DNA of 23,764 nucleotides from contig JBFELL010000024.1 in the NCBI GenBank assembly GCA_041552135.1, positions 1 to 23,764 of the forward strand, read 5' to 3'. Shown here piece after piece: positions 7,797 through 15,887 of the stretch. Source of the stretch: SZUA-186 sp041552135 (GTDB taxonomy: Bacteria > Pseudomonadota > Gammaproteobacteria > UBA9214). The first letter of the stretch is position 1, and every line of letters starts with the position of its first letter. Under the pieces are notes generated by a model. That model was not told the DNA's origin. It ran no database searches and worked only from the letters and a program-made list of their open reading frames with translations. Made by a program: the position numbers and the translations under genes.

Positions 7797-10217
7797 ATGA
7801 GTAATGAAAACGCCTATACATCCTCAAATATCAAGGTGCTGAAAGGGCTGGATGCCGTGCGCAAGCGGCCCGGCATGTACATCGGCGATACCGATGATGG
7901 TACGGGCCTGCACCACATGGTCTTCGAGGTCGTCGATAATTCAATCGACGAGGCGCTGGCCGGCTACTGCAGCGAAATTACCGTCACGTTGCATACTGAC
8001 GACTCCGTCACCATCAATGATGACGGGCGCGGCATCCCGGTCGACATGCACCCGGAAGAAGGGCGCTCCGCTGCAGAGGTGATCATGACGGTGCTGCATG
8101 CCGGCGGTAAATTTGATGACAATTCCTACAAGGTCTCCGGTGGACTGCACGGTGTCGGCGTTTCCGTGGTCAATGCGCTATCCGAGCAGCTTCGACTGAC
8201 GATTCACCGTGACGGTCACGTCTACACGCAGGAATACCGCATGGGTGAGCCGAAGGCGCCGCTGGCGGTGGCCGGCGATACCGACCGCACCGGTTCCGAG
8301 GTCCGTTTCAAGCCCAGTGAGGTCATTTTCTCCGATACCCATTTTCACTACGACATCCTTGCAAAGCGGTTGAGGGAGCTGTCTTTTTTGAACTCCGGTG
8401 TGCGCATCAAGCTGGTCGATGAGCGCAATGAAAAGCAGGACATTTTCGAATACCAGGGCGGTATCAAGGCCTTCGTCGAGCACCTGAACCGCAACAAGAC
8501 GCCGTTGCACCATACCGTCTTCTATTTCACGACAGAGAAGGACAATGTCGGCGTTGAAGTCGCCATGCAGTGGAATGACTCGTACCAGGAAAACATATTC
8601 TGCTTCACCAACAATATCCCGCAGCGCGACGGCGGTACCCATCTGTCGGGTTTCCGCGGAGCGCTGACGCGGACGATGAACCAGTACATGGAAAAAGAGG
8701 GCATCCTGCGCAAGGCGAAGATCGCGGCCTCCGGGGATGATGCCCGCGAGGGACTGACCGCCGTCCTTTCCGTCAAGGTCCCGGATCCCAAGTTTTCCTC
8801 GCAGACCAAGGACAAGCTGGTGTCTTCGGAAATCAAGGGCATTGTCGAATCGACCATGGGAGAGCAGTTCCAGAACTACCTGCTGGAGAATCCGAACGAG
8901 GCCAAGGCCATTACCTCGAAGATCGTCGACGCCGCGCGGGCGCGTGAAGCGGCGCGCAAGGCGCGCGAGATGACACGCCGCAAGGGTGCCCTCGATGTCG
9001 CTGGCCTGCCCGGAAAGCTGGCGGACTGTCAGGAGCGTGACCCGGCACGCTCGGAGCTGTTCCTGGTCGAGGGTGATTCAGCCGGTGGCTCCGCGAAGCA
9101 GGGGCGTGATCGCAAGACCCAGGCGATACTGCCGCTGAAAGGCAAGATACTGAATGTGGAGAAGGCGCGCTTTGACAAGATGCTGTCATCCGCCGAGGTC
9201 GGTACGTTGATCACGGCACTGGGTACCGGCATTGGTCGCGAGGAATTCGATCCGGAAAAGCTGCGGTATCACCGCATCATCATCATGACCGATGCCGATG
9301 TCGACGGTTCACATATCCGCACCCTGCTGCTGACCTTTTTCTACCGGCAGATGCATGAATTGATCGAGCGAGGTTATGTCTACATTGCCCAGCCCCCCCT
9401 GTATAAAGTCAAAAAAGGTAAGCAAGAACAATATGTTAAGGATGATTCGGCGTTAAACGCCATGCTCCTCCAGGGGGCCATCGACAAGGCCGAGCTTTTT
9501 GTGAATCCGGATGCGCCGGCGCTGGCCGGACCGGCGCTGGAGAACCTGGCGACCCAGTACATGGCCGTCATGGCCGCCATCCGCCGCTTGTCACGACGCT
9601 TTGATCCCCTGGTTCTCGAAAAGATGATTTACCTGCCGGCCCTGGACGAGGGCAGCCTGCACGAACACGCGCTCATGTCGGCGTGGTACGACGAACTCGT
9701 GGCCCGTATCAACGCCAGCCTGTCGGCCGGTCAGCGCTACGAGGTGCGGGTGGAGCCGGCAACCGGTGACAACGGGATGGTTGCTGTGCTCAGCAAGTGG
9801 ACACATGGCATCGTTGCGAACGAACAGGTATTCACCCAGGACTTCTTTACCAGCGGCGAATACGAACGCATCAGCGAGCTGGGCAAGCAACTGGATGGAT
9901 TGTTGGGTGAGGGGGCCTATGTGCGGCGTGGTGAAAAACAGCAGACGGTCAGCACCTTCAAACAGGCGCTGGACTGGCTGCTGGACGAGGCCAGACGCGG
10001 GCAGCATATACAGCGCTACAAGGGGCTGGGCGAGATGAACCCCGAGCAGCTCTGGGAAACCACCATGGATCCCGACACACGGCGCCTGCTGCAGGTACAG
10101 ATCGAGGATGCGGTAGGCTCCGATGACATCTTCACGACGCTGATGGGCGACCAGGTTGAACCGCGGCGTGACTTTATCGAGCAGAATGCACTGGCGGTGA
10201 CCAACCTGGATGTCTAG
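7797..10217 (+). CDS. gyrB: DNA gyrase subunit B
   Basis: ATPase subunit of the type II topoisomerase that introduces negative supercoils. The 806 residues compare with 804 in E. coli, so the gammaproteobacterial insert is present. The GHKL ATPase motifs FEVVDNSIDEALAGY and GLHGVGVSVVNALSE lie near the N-terminus. The TOPRIM domain shows EGDSAGGSAKQGRD (about residue 424) and the metal-binding DADVDGSHIRTLLL (about 498). The C-terminal signature QRYKGLGEMNPEQLW is intact. ATG is preceded by a good ribosome binding site (aaagga, 7784-7789). The gene is convergent with plsC. Confidence 0.99.
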   Translation: MSNENAYTSSNIKVLKGLDAVRKRPGMYIGDTDDGTGLHHMVFEVVDNSIDEALAGYCSEITVTLHTDDSVTINDDGRGIPVDMHPEEGRSAAEVIMTVLHAGGKFDDNSYKVSGGLHGVGVSVVNALSEQLRLTIHRDGHVYTQEYRMGEPKAPLAVAGDTDRTGSEVRFKPSEVIFSDTHFHYDILAKRLRELSFLNSGVRIKLVDERNEKQDIFEYQGGIKAFVEHLNRNKTPLHHTVFYFTTEKDNVGVEVAMQWNDSYQENIFCFTNNIPQRDGGTHLSGFRGALTRTMNQYMEKEGILRKAKIAASGDDAREGLTAVLSVKVPDPKFSSQTKDKLVSSEIKGIVESTMGEQFQNYLLENPNEAKAITSKIVDAARAREAARKAREMTRRKGALDVAGLPGKLADCQERDPARSELFLVEGDSAGGSAKQGRDRKTQAILPLKGKILNVEKARFDKMLSSAEVGTLITALGTGIGREEFDPEKLRYHRIIIMTDADVDGSHIRTLLLTFFYRQMHELIERGYVYIAQPPLYKVKKGKQEQYVKDDSALNAMLLQGAIDKAELFVNPDAPALAGPALENLATQYMAVMAAIRRLSRRFDPLVLEKMIYLPALDEGSLHEHALMSAWYDELVARINASLSAGQRYEVRVEPATGDNGMVAVLSKWTHGIVANEQVFTQDFFTSGEYERISELGKQLDGLLGEGAYVRRGEKQQTVSTFKQALDWLLDEARRGQHIQRYKGLGEMNPEQLWETTMDPDTRRLLQVQIEDAVGSDDIFTTLMGDQVEPRRDFIEQNALAVTNLDV

Positions 10218-10426
10218 TCAGGTTTCACGCGGTAGAAAACCCACTGCATAGGCGCTAAAGGCACAAGGACGTAAAAATGCCTTGACTACGCTATGCTACG
10301 ATAGATCGGTAATTATATCATATTGTTTATATTAGATTATTATTTATAGTATACTTTATTATTTTAGTAATATCATTTATTAGGGTTTTCGTGGTGTTTG
10401 TTGCGCCCTGGCGGTAAACCGTTCGC
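10218..10426. other. gyrB/plsC convergent intergenic region with AT-rich island
   Basis: A 209-bp gap between convergent genes. About 10308-10382 is almost entirely A and T (I count roughly nine G or C in 75 bases) in a window otherwise near 60% GC. Inside are two near-identical direct 15-mers, TTATTATTTATAGTA at 10337 and TTATTATTTTAGTAA at 10356, 19 bp apart. No consensus DnaA box and no convincing GC-rich terminator hairpin were found. A half parS-like GGTTTCACG occurs at 10221. Role unknown; bidirectional termination, a duplex-unwinding site or a nucleoid-protein site are possibilities. Confidence 0.6.
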
Positions 10427-11176
10427 TCAGTCCTTCAGGGTTGTGATCTCGTCCATCCTGGATTCAATCCAGCCGGAAGCCTCATCCAGGAGCTGCTGGG
10501 CGGTCTTGCCCGTGGTTGCGATCGGTGGCCCAACGCGTACCTGGATGGTGCCCGGATGCTTGATGAAGCTGCGTCGTGGCCAGTATTCCCCCGAGTTGTG
10601 GGCGACAGGTACGATGGGATAGCCACTCTTTTCGGCGAGCACGGCTCCACCGATGCGATAGCGGGCGCGGATACCCGGTAAAACGCGGGTGCCTTCGGGA
10701 AAGATCACGACCCAGATACCCTCATCGAGTCGCTGCTTGCCCTCGCTGACCAGCTGCTGCACCGCGGCGCGCCCGGTGCCGCGCTTGATGAAAATGGTCT
10801 TCATGAGCCACAGTCCCCAGCCGAAGAAGGGCAACCATTTCAGTTCCTGTTTCGCGACCCAGACCTGGTGAGGAAAGATTTCCTGCAGGGCAATGGTTTC
10901 CCACATGGACTGGTGCTTCGAGAAAACGATACCGGCACGCTCTGGTATATTCTCCAGGCCCCGGACTTCATGCCGCAGTCCACAGCTTGCCTCAAGCCAC
11001 CACAGCACGAGGCGCACCCAGACCGAGATGATTGACCAGCGCACGCCGAGCGGCAGGAAAAACGCCAGCAGTACCAGGATTGCGAACAGCAGGGTGAGGG
11101 GCGCGAGCAGCAGCCAGAAAAGCAGGGAGCGCAACCAGAGAATCAGGGAAGCCGGCTTGTTGAGTGTGTGATTCAT
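10427..11176 (-). CDS. plsC: 1-acyl-sn-glycerol-3-phosphate acyltransferase (PlsC family)
   Basis: Transfers an acyl chain to lysophosphatidic acid, giving phosphatidic acid, at the inner membrane. It is 249 residues from the ATG at 11176, with a hydrophobic N-terminal pair of helices (about residues 11-58). The acyltransferase motif SKHQSMWET (His88, Glu93) has Glu in place of the more common Asp, as in one subgroup of the family. The second hallmark FPEGTR (159-164) is intact. I chose ATG 11176 because GGA lies 8 bases upstream; ATG 11200 would overlap gmhB by 11 bp and adds 8 residues. It follows gmhB in the conserved glyQ-glyS-gmhB-plsC order. Confidence 0.92.
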   Translation of the reverse strand: MNHTLNKPASLILWLRSLLFWLLLAPLTLLFAILVLLAFFLPLGVRWSIISVWVRLVLWWLEASCGLRHEVRGLENIPERAGIVFSKHQSMWETIALQEIFPHQVWVAKQELKWLPFFGWGLWLMKTIFIKRGTGRAAVQQLVSEGKQRLDEGIWVVIFPEGTRVLPGIRARYRIGGAVLAEKSGYPIVPVAHNSGEYWPRRSFIKHPGTIQVRVGPPIATTGKTAQQLLDEASGWIESRMDEITTLKD

Positions 11177-11189
11177 GTGTTTGTTCCAT

Positions 11190-11735
11190 TCAACCCGCAT
11201 CAGGGGTCAGCAGGGCATCGACGGCACCGGCGAGGTCAAGAAACACAGGTACCGCCGGATCCAGACCGGGATGGGCAAGGGTGCTCGCACCCTTGCCGGT
11301 GCGCACAAGCAGGGGGGTGGCACCGGCCGCACGTGCTGCCTGCAGATCGCGCAGTGAATCACCGATAGCCGGCACCCCGGACAGGTCAATCCGCAGGCGG
11401 CTGGCAATATCAAGCAGCAGGCCGGGGCGTGGCTTGCGGCACTGGCAGTCATCGTCCGGAACGTGGGGGCAGAAAAACACGGCATCAATCTGGCCGCCGG
11501 CATCACTGACCGCCCGGTACATTTTTTCGTGGATGCGCATGAGGGTGTCGAGATTGAACAGGCCGCGCGCGACACCGGACTGGTTGGTGGCAACGATCAC
11601 GCGCCAGCCGGCACGATGCAGTCTGGCTATCGCAGCGAGGCTGCCGGGGATCGGTAGCCATTCCTCCGGCGACTTGATGTAGTTATCGGAGTCCTCGTTG
11701 ATGACGCCGTCGCGATCGAGGATAACCAGTTGCAT
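11190..11735 (-). CDS. gmhB: D-glycero-beta-D-manno-heptose 1,7-bisphosphate 7-phosphatase
   Basis: HAD-superfamily phosphatase in the pathway making ADP-heptose for lipopolysaccharide inner core. The 181 residues start MQLVILDRDGVINEDSDNYI, with nucleophile Asp7 and acid/base Asp9. Motif II is ATNQSGVARG (49-58). The zinc-binding loop has Cys89, His91, Cys97 and Cys99, with a shorter loop than E. coli GmhB, and the C-terminal motif is GDSLRDLQAA (Asp126). Members of this family without heptose function exist (histidinol-phosphatase type), but the zinc loop and the glyS/plsC neighbourhood favour GmhB. It sits 14 bp before plsC and 166 bp after the MazG-like gene; that gap shows no clear motif. 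Confidence 0.92.
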   Translation of the reverse strand: MQLVILDRDGVINEDSDNYIKSPEEWLPIPGSLAAIARLHRAGWRVIVATNQSGVARGLFNLDTLMRIHEKMYRAVSDAGGQIDAVFFCPHVPDDDCQCRKPRPGLLLDIASRLRIDLSGVPAIGDSLRDLQAARAAGATPLLVRTGKGASTLAHPGLDPAVPVFLDLAGAVDALLTPDAG

Positions 11736-11901
11736 CAGTGCGGGTCCGGAATCATTACAGGCAGGAATTCACCGCAAGGATGCTCAGGGCGCAGGAAATA
11801 TGTCAATTCATGCCGGGTCATGGCAAGGCTGTGTGAACGGTAACCGGATTCCACAGGAAGTGCATGACCTTGCTTCTTTGCGCTGTGTAGCAGAGTACAT
11901 C

Positions 11902-12240
11902 TCATGTGTCACGGAATTCCGATACACGAATACGGCCGTTGATCATGCGTGAGTCGCGTTGCATGATCTTTTCCATCTTTTCCCAGAAGGCCTGCCTGAG
12001 ATCAAAGTCGGCGGCGATGGCAGTGCCGATCACCAGGATCAGAAGGTCGGCGCATTCCTCGGCAAGCTCGCCAGTGTCCTTGCCCTTGGTGACGCAGGAG
12101 GAAATCTCGCCGAGCTCCTCGGTCATCAGTGCCACCCGGTAGGCGAGTTCCTCGCCACCGGTGTTTCTGAAGTCATGCTTGTCGTGAAATGCCTGGACCG
12201 TATCGAGCATGGCCTGGTAGGAGTCCCTGTTCATCATCAT
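11902..12240 (-). CDS. MazG-superfamily nucleotide pyrophosphohydrolase
   Basis: All-alpha NTP pyrophosphatase of the MazG type, which hydrolyses (d)NTPs to monophosphates, often for house-cleaning of damaged nucleotides. The 112-residue product shows the family metal-binding pattern: EE-LG-E (Glu41, Glu42, Glu45) on one helix and EECAD (Glu62, Asp65) on the next. The start is taken at the first of three consecutive ATGs (12240), preceded by GGGTGA; a longer reading to 12342 has no support. A single-domain protein of this size resembles the short MazG-like or phage-type enzymes rather than full MazG, and the substrate cannot be read from sequence. It lies between the repeat-rich gap after glyS and gmhB. 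Confidence 0.8.
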   Translation of the reverse strand: MMMNRDSYQAMLDTVQAFHDKHDFRNTGGEELAYRVALMTEELGEISSCVTKGKDTGELAEECADLLILVIGTAIAADFDLRQAFWEKMEKIMQRDSRMINGRIRVSEFRDT

Positions 12241-12280
12241 GTCACCCGAAAATACTGTCACGAAACTGTACCGCCAGTTT

Positions 12281-12700
12281 ACCACCGGGGGCGCAGGGAA
12301 AGGGCGCAAGACCCTTGCTCGCACGAAGATGCCAAGGCGCAAAGAACGGGCATTTCCGGGTGCCTCCCGCTTATACGTAATGTTGCGGCGTCAGGAAAGT
12401 TGCAATAGTTGCGGGAAGCGAATCGATGCGCTGTTGTTAACCCGATCATTGCAAAAAAAGCTTACCGCCGGAGCGGCGCCTCGCCGCGATTCGCGCCGGG
12501 GGCGGCGCTCCTGCCGTGCTGTGCCAGGGCCTCATTGACGGTGAACTCCGAAAGCATGATGAAATACTCATTTCTACCTGCCAAATCATGGGGCGAAACC
12601 CGCTTTCAGGGCAAGATTTATGCAACTATCGGGTTAACATTATCCGTTTGCTTTGTGCCTTTGCGCGATGATGTTTTTTATCTCTTCGCGGTAAATGCCT
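12281..12700. repeat. repeat-rich, nested palindromic intergenic region
   Basis: About 460 bp between glyS and the MazG-like gene holds no credible gene but several inverted repeats. Outer arms: 12319-12349 (core gccaaggcgcaaagaac) against 12648-12690 read in reverse (core gcgcaaaggcacaaag). Middle arms: TGTTAACCCGATCATTGCA at 12435-12453 against its inverse at 12621-12639, 17 of 19 matching. Inner arms: a REP pair (separate entry). The arms are nested in order but unevenly spaced, suggesting several insertions or decay of an older palindromic element. Confidence 0.65.
12468..12515. repeat. inverted pair of REP-like elements (REPIN-like)
   Basis: Two REP-like units head away from each other. 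The first runs 12468-12491 (GGAGCGG...GCCGCGAT). The second is its inverted partner at 12494-12515 (reverse: GCAGGAGCGCC...GGCGCGA). Bases 12470-12511 form an imperfect 42-bp palindrome with about 34 matching positions. Both share the head and tail with the element at 1353-1380. Such pairs are typically moved by RAYT transposases encoded elsewhere (established for REPINs). Confidence 0.65.
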
Positions 12701-12701
12701 T

Positions 12702-14777
12702 CTACCCCTGCAGGCGCGAAATATCCGCCACCCTGAGAAACAGTCCAGACAGGGCATTCAGCAATGCCAGCCGGTTGTCGCGGAGCTCTTCATCGTCGGC
12801 CATGACCATGACATCATCGAAAAAGCGGTCGACCGGGGCCTGCAGCGCGGCCAGCCGGCACAAGGCATCGGTGTAGTCACGCTGCTCGAACATCCCGCTG
12901 ACGCCGGCATCGAGCGCCTCGACGGCGGCGGCCAGGGCCTGCTCGGCATCTTCCTGCAGCAGTGCGCTGTCGTAGCTGCGCGCAATGTCGGTCCCGGCCT
13001 TGCGCAGGATGTTCCGGATACGCTTGTTGGCGGCGGCCAGGCTGGCCGATTCGGGCAGGTTGCGGAAGGTCTTCACGGCACGCATGCGCTGGTCGAAATC
13101 CAGCGGCCTTGCCGGCTGGCGTGCCAGTACGGCCTCGAAGGTGTCCGTGTCATAGCCGCTGTCCAGGTAATAGGCGCGCAGCCGTTCCATCATAAAGCCA
13201 AACAGGTCATCGGTGATGTCTGCGGCATTCAGGCTGTCAGGGAAACCTGCTGCTGCGCATGCAAGCAGGCTGCGCAGGTCAAGGTCGAGCTCGCGCTCGA
13301 TGAGAATGCGCACCACACCGAGTGCGGCCCGCCGCAAGCCGAAGGGGTCCTTGTCGCCGGAGGGCAACTGGCCAATGGCGAAGATGCCGACCAGCGTGTC
13401 GAGCCGGTCAGCGATGGCCAGTGCCTGGCCGGTCACGGTAGTCGGCAGATCGTCGCCGGCGTAGCGCGGCAGGTACTGCTCGTCCATGGCGGCGGCGACC
13501 TCGGCGTGCTCGCCGTCATGGCCGGCGTAGTAGCGGCCCATGATGCCCTGCAGCTCGGGAAATTCGTAGACCATGCTGGTCAGCAGGTCACACTTGCACA
13601 TGGCGGCGGCCCGCTGCACATGCTGTGTATCGCCACCGACGGCCCCGGCGATATCACTGGCGATGTGACCGATACGTGCCTGCTTGTCACCCAGCGAGCC
13701 AAGTTTCTGCTGGAAGGTGACGCCGTGAAGCTGCGCGGCACGGCTGGCCAGCGTTTGCTTGCGGTCCTGGTCCCAGAAGAAGGCCGCGTCTTCCAGGCGC
13801 GGGCGGATGACGCGCTCGTTGCCGGCACGCACCTGCTGCGGCTCCCGGCTTTCGATGTTGGCAACGGTAATGAAATGCGGCAGCAGTTTGCCGGCCTCAT
13901 TCATGACCGGAAAGAACTTCTGGTGATCCTGCATGCTGGAAATCAGTGCCTCGTGTGGCACATCCAGGAAACGCTCGTCGAAGCCGCCACTGATCACGAC
14001 CGGCCATTCCACCAGTGCCGTGACCTCCTCGAGCAGCCCGGCATCGATGTGTGCCCTGCCGCCCAGTGACCTGCCCGCGGCAATCACGGCCTCGTGTATC
14101 GTGTCACGGCGTGCATCCATGTCCACCAGCACCCGCCCCGTGTCCCTCAGGGTGTCGACATAGACGGCCGGTTCGGCGATGGCGATGGGCTCGTTGCAGT
14201 GGAAGCGGTGACCGCGGGTGTAGCGGTCTGTGCGAACGCCCAGTATCTCTGCGGGAACAATGTCCGTGCCATGCAGCAACAGCACCCAGTGCACGGGCCG
14301 CACGAATTCAACCCCGGAGTCGCCCCAGCGCATGCGCCTGGGTACCGGCAGGGCCTTCAGGGCCTGTTCCACCAGGCCGGGGATGACCTCGCCGGCCGGC
14401 CGGCCGCCCTGCACGGCACGGTAGGCCAGGAAACTGCCCTTGTCCGTTTCCAGCTGGTCGAGCTCTGCCACGCCGACACCGCAGGAACGGGCGAAACCCT
14501 CGGCGGGTCTGGTGGGATTTCCATCATCATCGAAGGCGGCAATCATGTTCGGGCCACGGCGCACCACCTCGCGATCCGGCTGTGCCAGGGGTACCCCCCC
14601 GACCTGTACGGCCAGCCGGCGGGGTGATGCCCAGGCGTGGCTCTCAGCGTGTTCGAGATGCTGTTCCGTCAGCAGGCGGTCCAGGGCGCTGCGAAAGGCC
14701 TCGGCCAGGCGGCGCAACGCCAGCGGCGGTAGCTCCTCGGTGCCGATCTCGATCAGCAGGTCGCGGGTATCGCTCAT
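12702..14777 (-). CDS. glyS: glycine--tRNA ligase subunit beta
   Basis: Beta subunit of the heterotetrameric bacterial GlyRS, contributing tRNA recognition and stability. The 691 residues compare with 689 in E. coli. The start ATG at 14777 overlaps the glyQ stop as ATGA and gives the standard opening MSDTRDLLIEIGTEELPPLA; the upstream ATG at 14801 adds 8 unsupported residues. Conserved segments include MRWGDSGVEFVRPVHWVLLL, ISSMQDHQKFFPV and AIADRLDTLVGIFAIGQLPS, with the anticodon-binding DALR-type region at the C-terminus. Repeats begin right after its stop. Confidence 0.98.
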   Translation of the reverse strand: MSDTRDLLIEIGTEELPPLALRRLAEAFRSALDRLLTEQHLEHAESHAWASPRRLAVQVGGVPLAQPDREVVRRGPNMIAAFDDDGNPTRPAEGFARSCGVGVAELDQLETDKGSFLAYRAVQGGRPAGEVIPGLVEQALKALPVPRRMRWGDSGVEFVRPVHWVLLLHGTDIVPAEILGVRTDRYTRGHRFHCNEPIAIAEPAVYVDTLRDTGRVLVDMDARRDTIHEAVIAAGRSLGGRAHIDAGLLEEVTALVEWPVVISGGFDERFLDVPHEALISSMQDHQKFFPVMNEAGKLLPHFITVANIESREPQQVRAGNERVIRPRLEDAAFFWDQDRKQTLASRAAQLHGVTFQQKLGSLGDKQARIGHIASDIAGAVGGDTQHVQRAAAMCKCDLLTSMVYEFPELQGIMGRYYAGHDGEHAEVAAAMDEQYLPRYAGDDLPTTVTGQALAIADRLDTLVGIFAIGQLPSGDKDPFGLRRAALGVVRILIERELDLDLRSLLACAAAGFPDSLNAADITDDLFGFMMERLRAYYLDSGYDTDTFEAVLARQPARPLDFDQRMRAVKTFRNLPESASLAAANKRIRNILRKAGTDIARSYDSALLQEDAEQALAAAVEALDAGVSGMFEQRDYTDALCRLAALQAPVDRFFDDVMVMADDEELRDNRLALLNALSGLFLRVADISRLQG

Positions 14778-15685
14778 GATGCCCTGTCCACAGCCGTGCA
14801 CATGGGGAAGCCGAGGGACTCGCGTCTTGCGTAGTAGGCCTCGGCGACCTGGCGCGCCAGCGTGCGCACGCGCAGGATGTAGCGCTGCCGCTCGGTGACC
14901 GAGATGGCGTTGCGTGCATCGAGCAGGTTGAAGGTGTGCGATGCCTTGAGCGCCATTTCGTAGGCCGGCAGTGGCAGGTTGGCCTCGATCAGCCGGCTGC
15001 TTTCACGTTCGCAGACATCGAACCACACCAGCAGTGACTCGATATCGGCATGTTCGAAGTTGTAGGTCGACATCTCGACCTCGTTCTGGTGAAACACATC
15101 GCGATAGGTAACCGGGCCGTCCGGTCCCTGGGTCCAGACGAGATCGAAAACGCTCTCGACATCCTGCAGGTACATGGCGATGCGTTCCAGCCCGTAGGTG
15201 ATCTCGCCCGTCACCGGCCGGCATTCCAGTCCGCCGACCTGCTGGAAATAGGTGAACTGGGTGACCTCCATGCCGTTCAGCCAGACCTCCCAGCCAAGCC
15301 CCCAGGCACCCAGCGTGGGCGACTCCCAGTTGTCCTCGACGAAGCGGATGTCGTGCACCAGCGGGTCGATGCCGAGTTCGCGCAGCGAGCCGAGATACAG
15401 CTCCTGGATTTCCAGCGGCGAGGGCTTCAGTACCACCTGGTACTGGTAGTAATGCTGCAGGCGGTTCGGGTTCTCGCCGTAGCGGCCGTCGGTCGGTCGC
15501 CGCGAGGGCTGCACGTAGGCGCTGCGCCAGGGTTCCGGGCCGATGGCACGCAGGAAGGTCGCCGGGTGGAAGGTGCCGGCGCCCACTTCCATGTCATAGG
15601 GCTGCAGCAGGGCGCAACCCTGCCGGCCCCAGTAATTCTGCAGGGCAAGTATCAGTCCCTGGAAGGTCGTTGGTCGCTCAGACAC
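14774..15685 (-). CDS. glyQ: glycine--tRNA ligase subunit alpha
   Basis: Catalytic alpha subunit of heterotetrameric GlyRS, forming glycyl-adenylate and charging tRNA-Gly. The 303 residues are identical in length to E. coli GlyQ. The sequence opens MSERPTTFQGLILALQNYWG (GTG start at 15685) and contains GAGTFHPATFLRAIGPEPW, YGENPNRLQHYYQ and GWEVWLNGMEVTQFTYFQQ, all diagnostic. It is the first gene of the minus-strand glyQ-glyS block, and its stop overlaps the glyS start by 4 bp. It is divergent from a hypothetical gene at 15888. Confidence 0.98.
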   Translation of the reverse strand: MSERPTTFQGLILALQNYWGRQGCALLQPYDMEVGAGTFHPATFLRAIGPEPWRSAYVQPSRRPTDGRYGENPNRLQHYYQYQVVLKPSPLEIQELYLGSLRELGIDPLVHDIRFVEDNWESPTLGAWGLGWEVWLNGMEVTQFTYFQQVGGLECRPVTGEITYGLERIAMYLQDVESVFDLVWTQGPDGPVTYRDVFHQNEVEMSTYNFEHADIESLLVWFDVCERESSRLIEANLPLPAYEMALKASHTFNLLDARNAISVTERQRYILRVRTLARQVAEAYYARRESLGFPMCTAVDRAS

Positions 15686-15722
15686 GTCGGGTTGCTTGTC
15701 TTTGGTGGTTTCAGGAGCGGCG

Positions 15723-15728
15723 AGTATA
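15723..15728 (-). promoter_or_regulatory. possible glyQ -10 element
   Basis: On the minus strand the hexamer reads TATACT, about 38 bases before the glyQ GTG. No TTGACA-like -35 is seen at 17 bp (the hexamer there is CATCAT), so support is position and the -10 match only. The rest of the 202-bp divergent region (15686-15887) shows no clear operator or hairpin. Confidence 0.4.
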
Positions 15729-15887
15729 GCGAAAAATACCGGGGTATGATGCAGTTGGGTGCCCGTCCGGTACTTGCCAGCGGCTGTCTTTGTCCTTTAA
15801 GGTAATCATTAAAGCGTGGTAGCGCGGTATTCAGGTACCGCATCGAACGGCCGATTGTTCTTACCATGGCAATGGCGGAGGAAAGGC

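Noticed and set aside
10221..10229. parS half site GGTTTCACG after gyrB
   Set aside because: The right half (CGGTAGAAA) does not match the palindrome, so ParB binding is unlikely.
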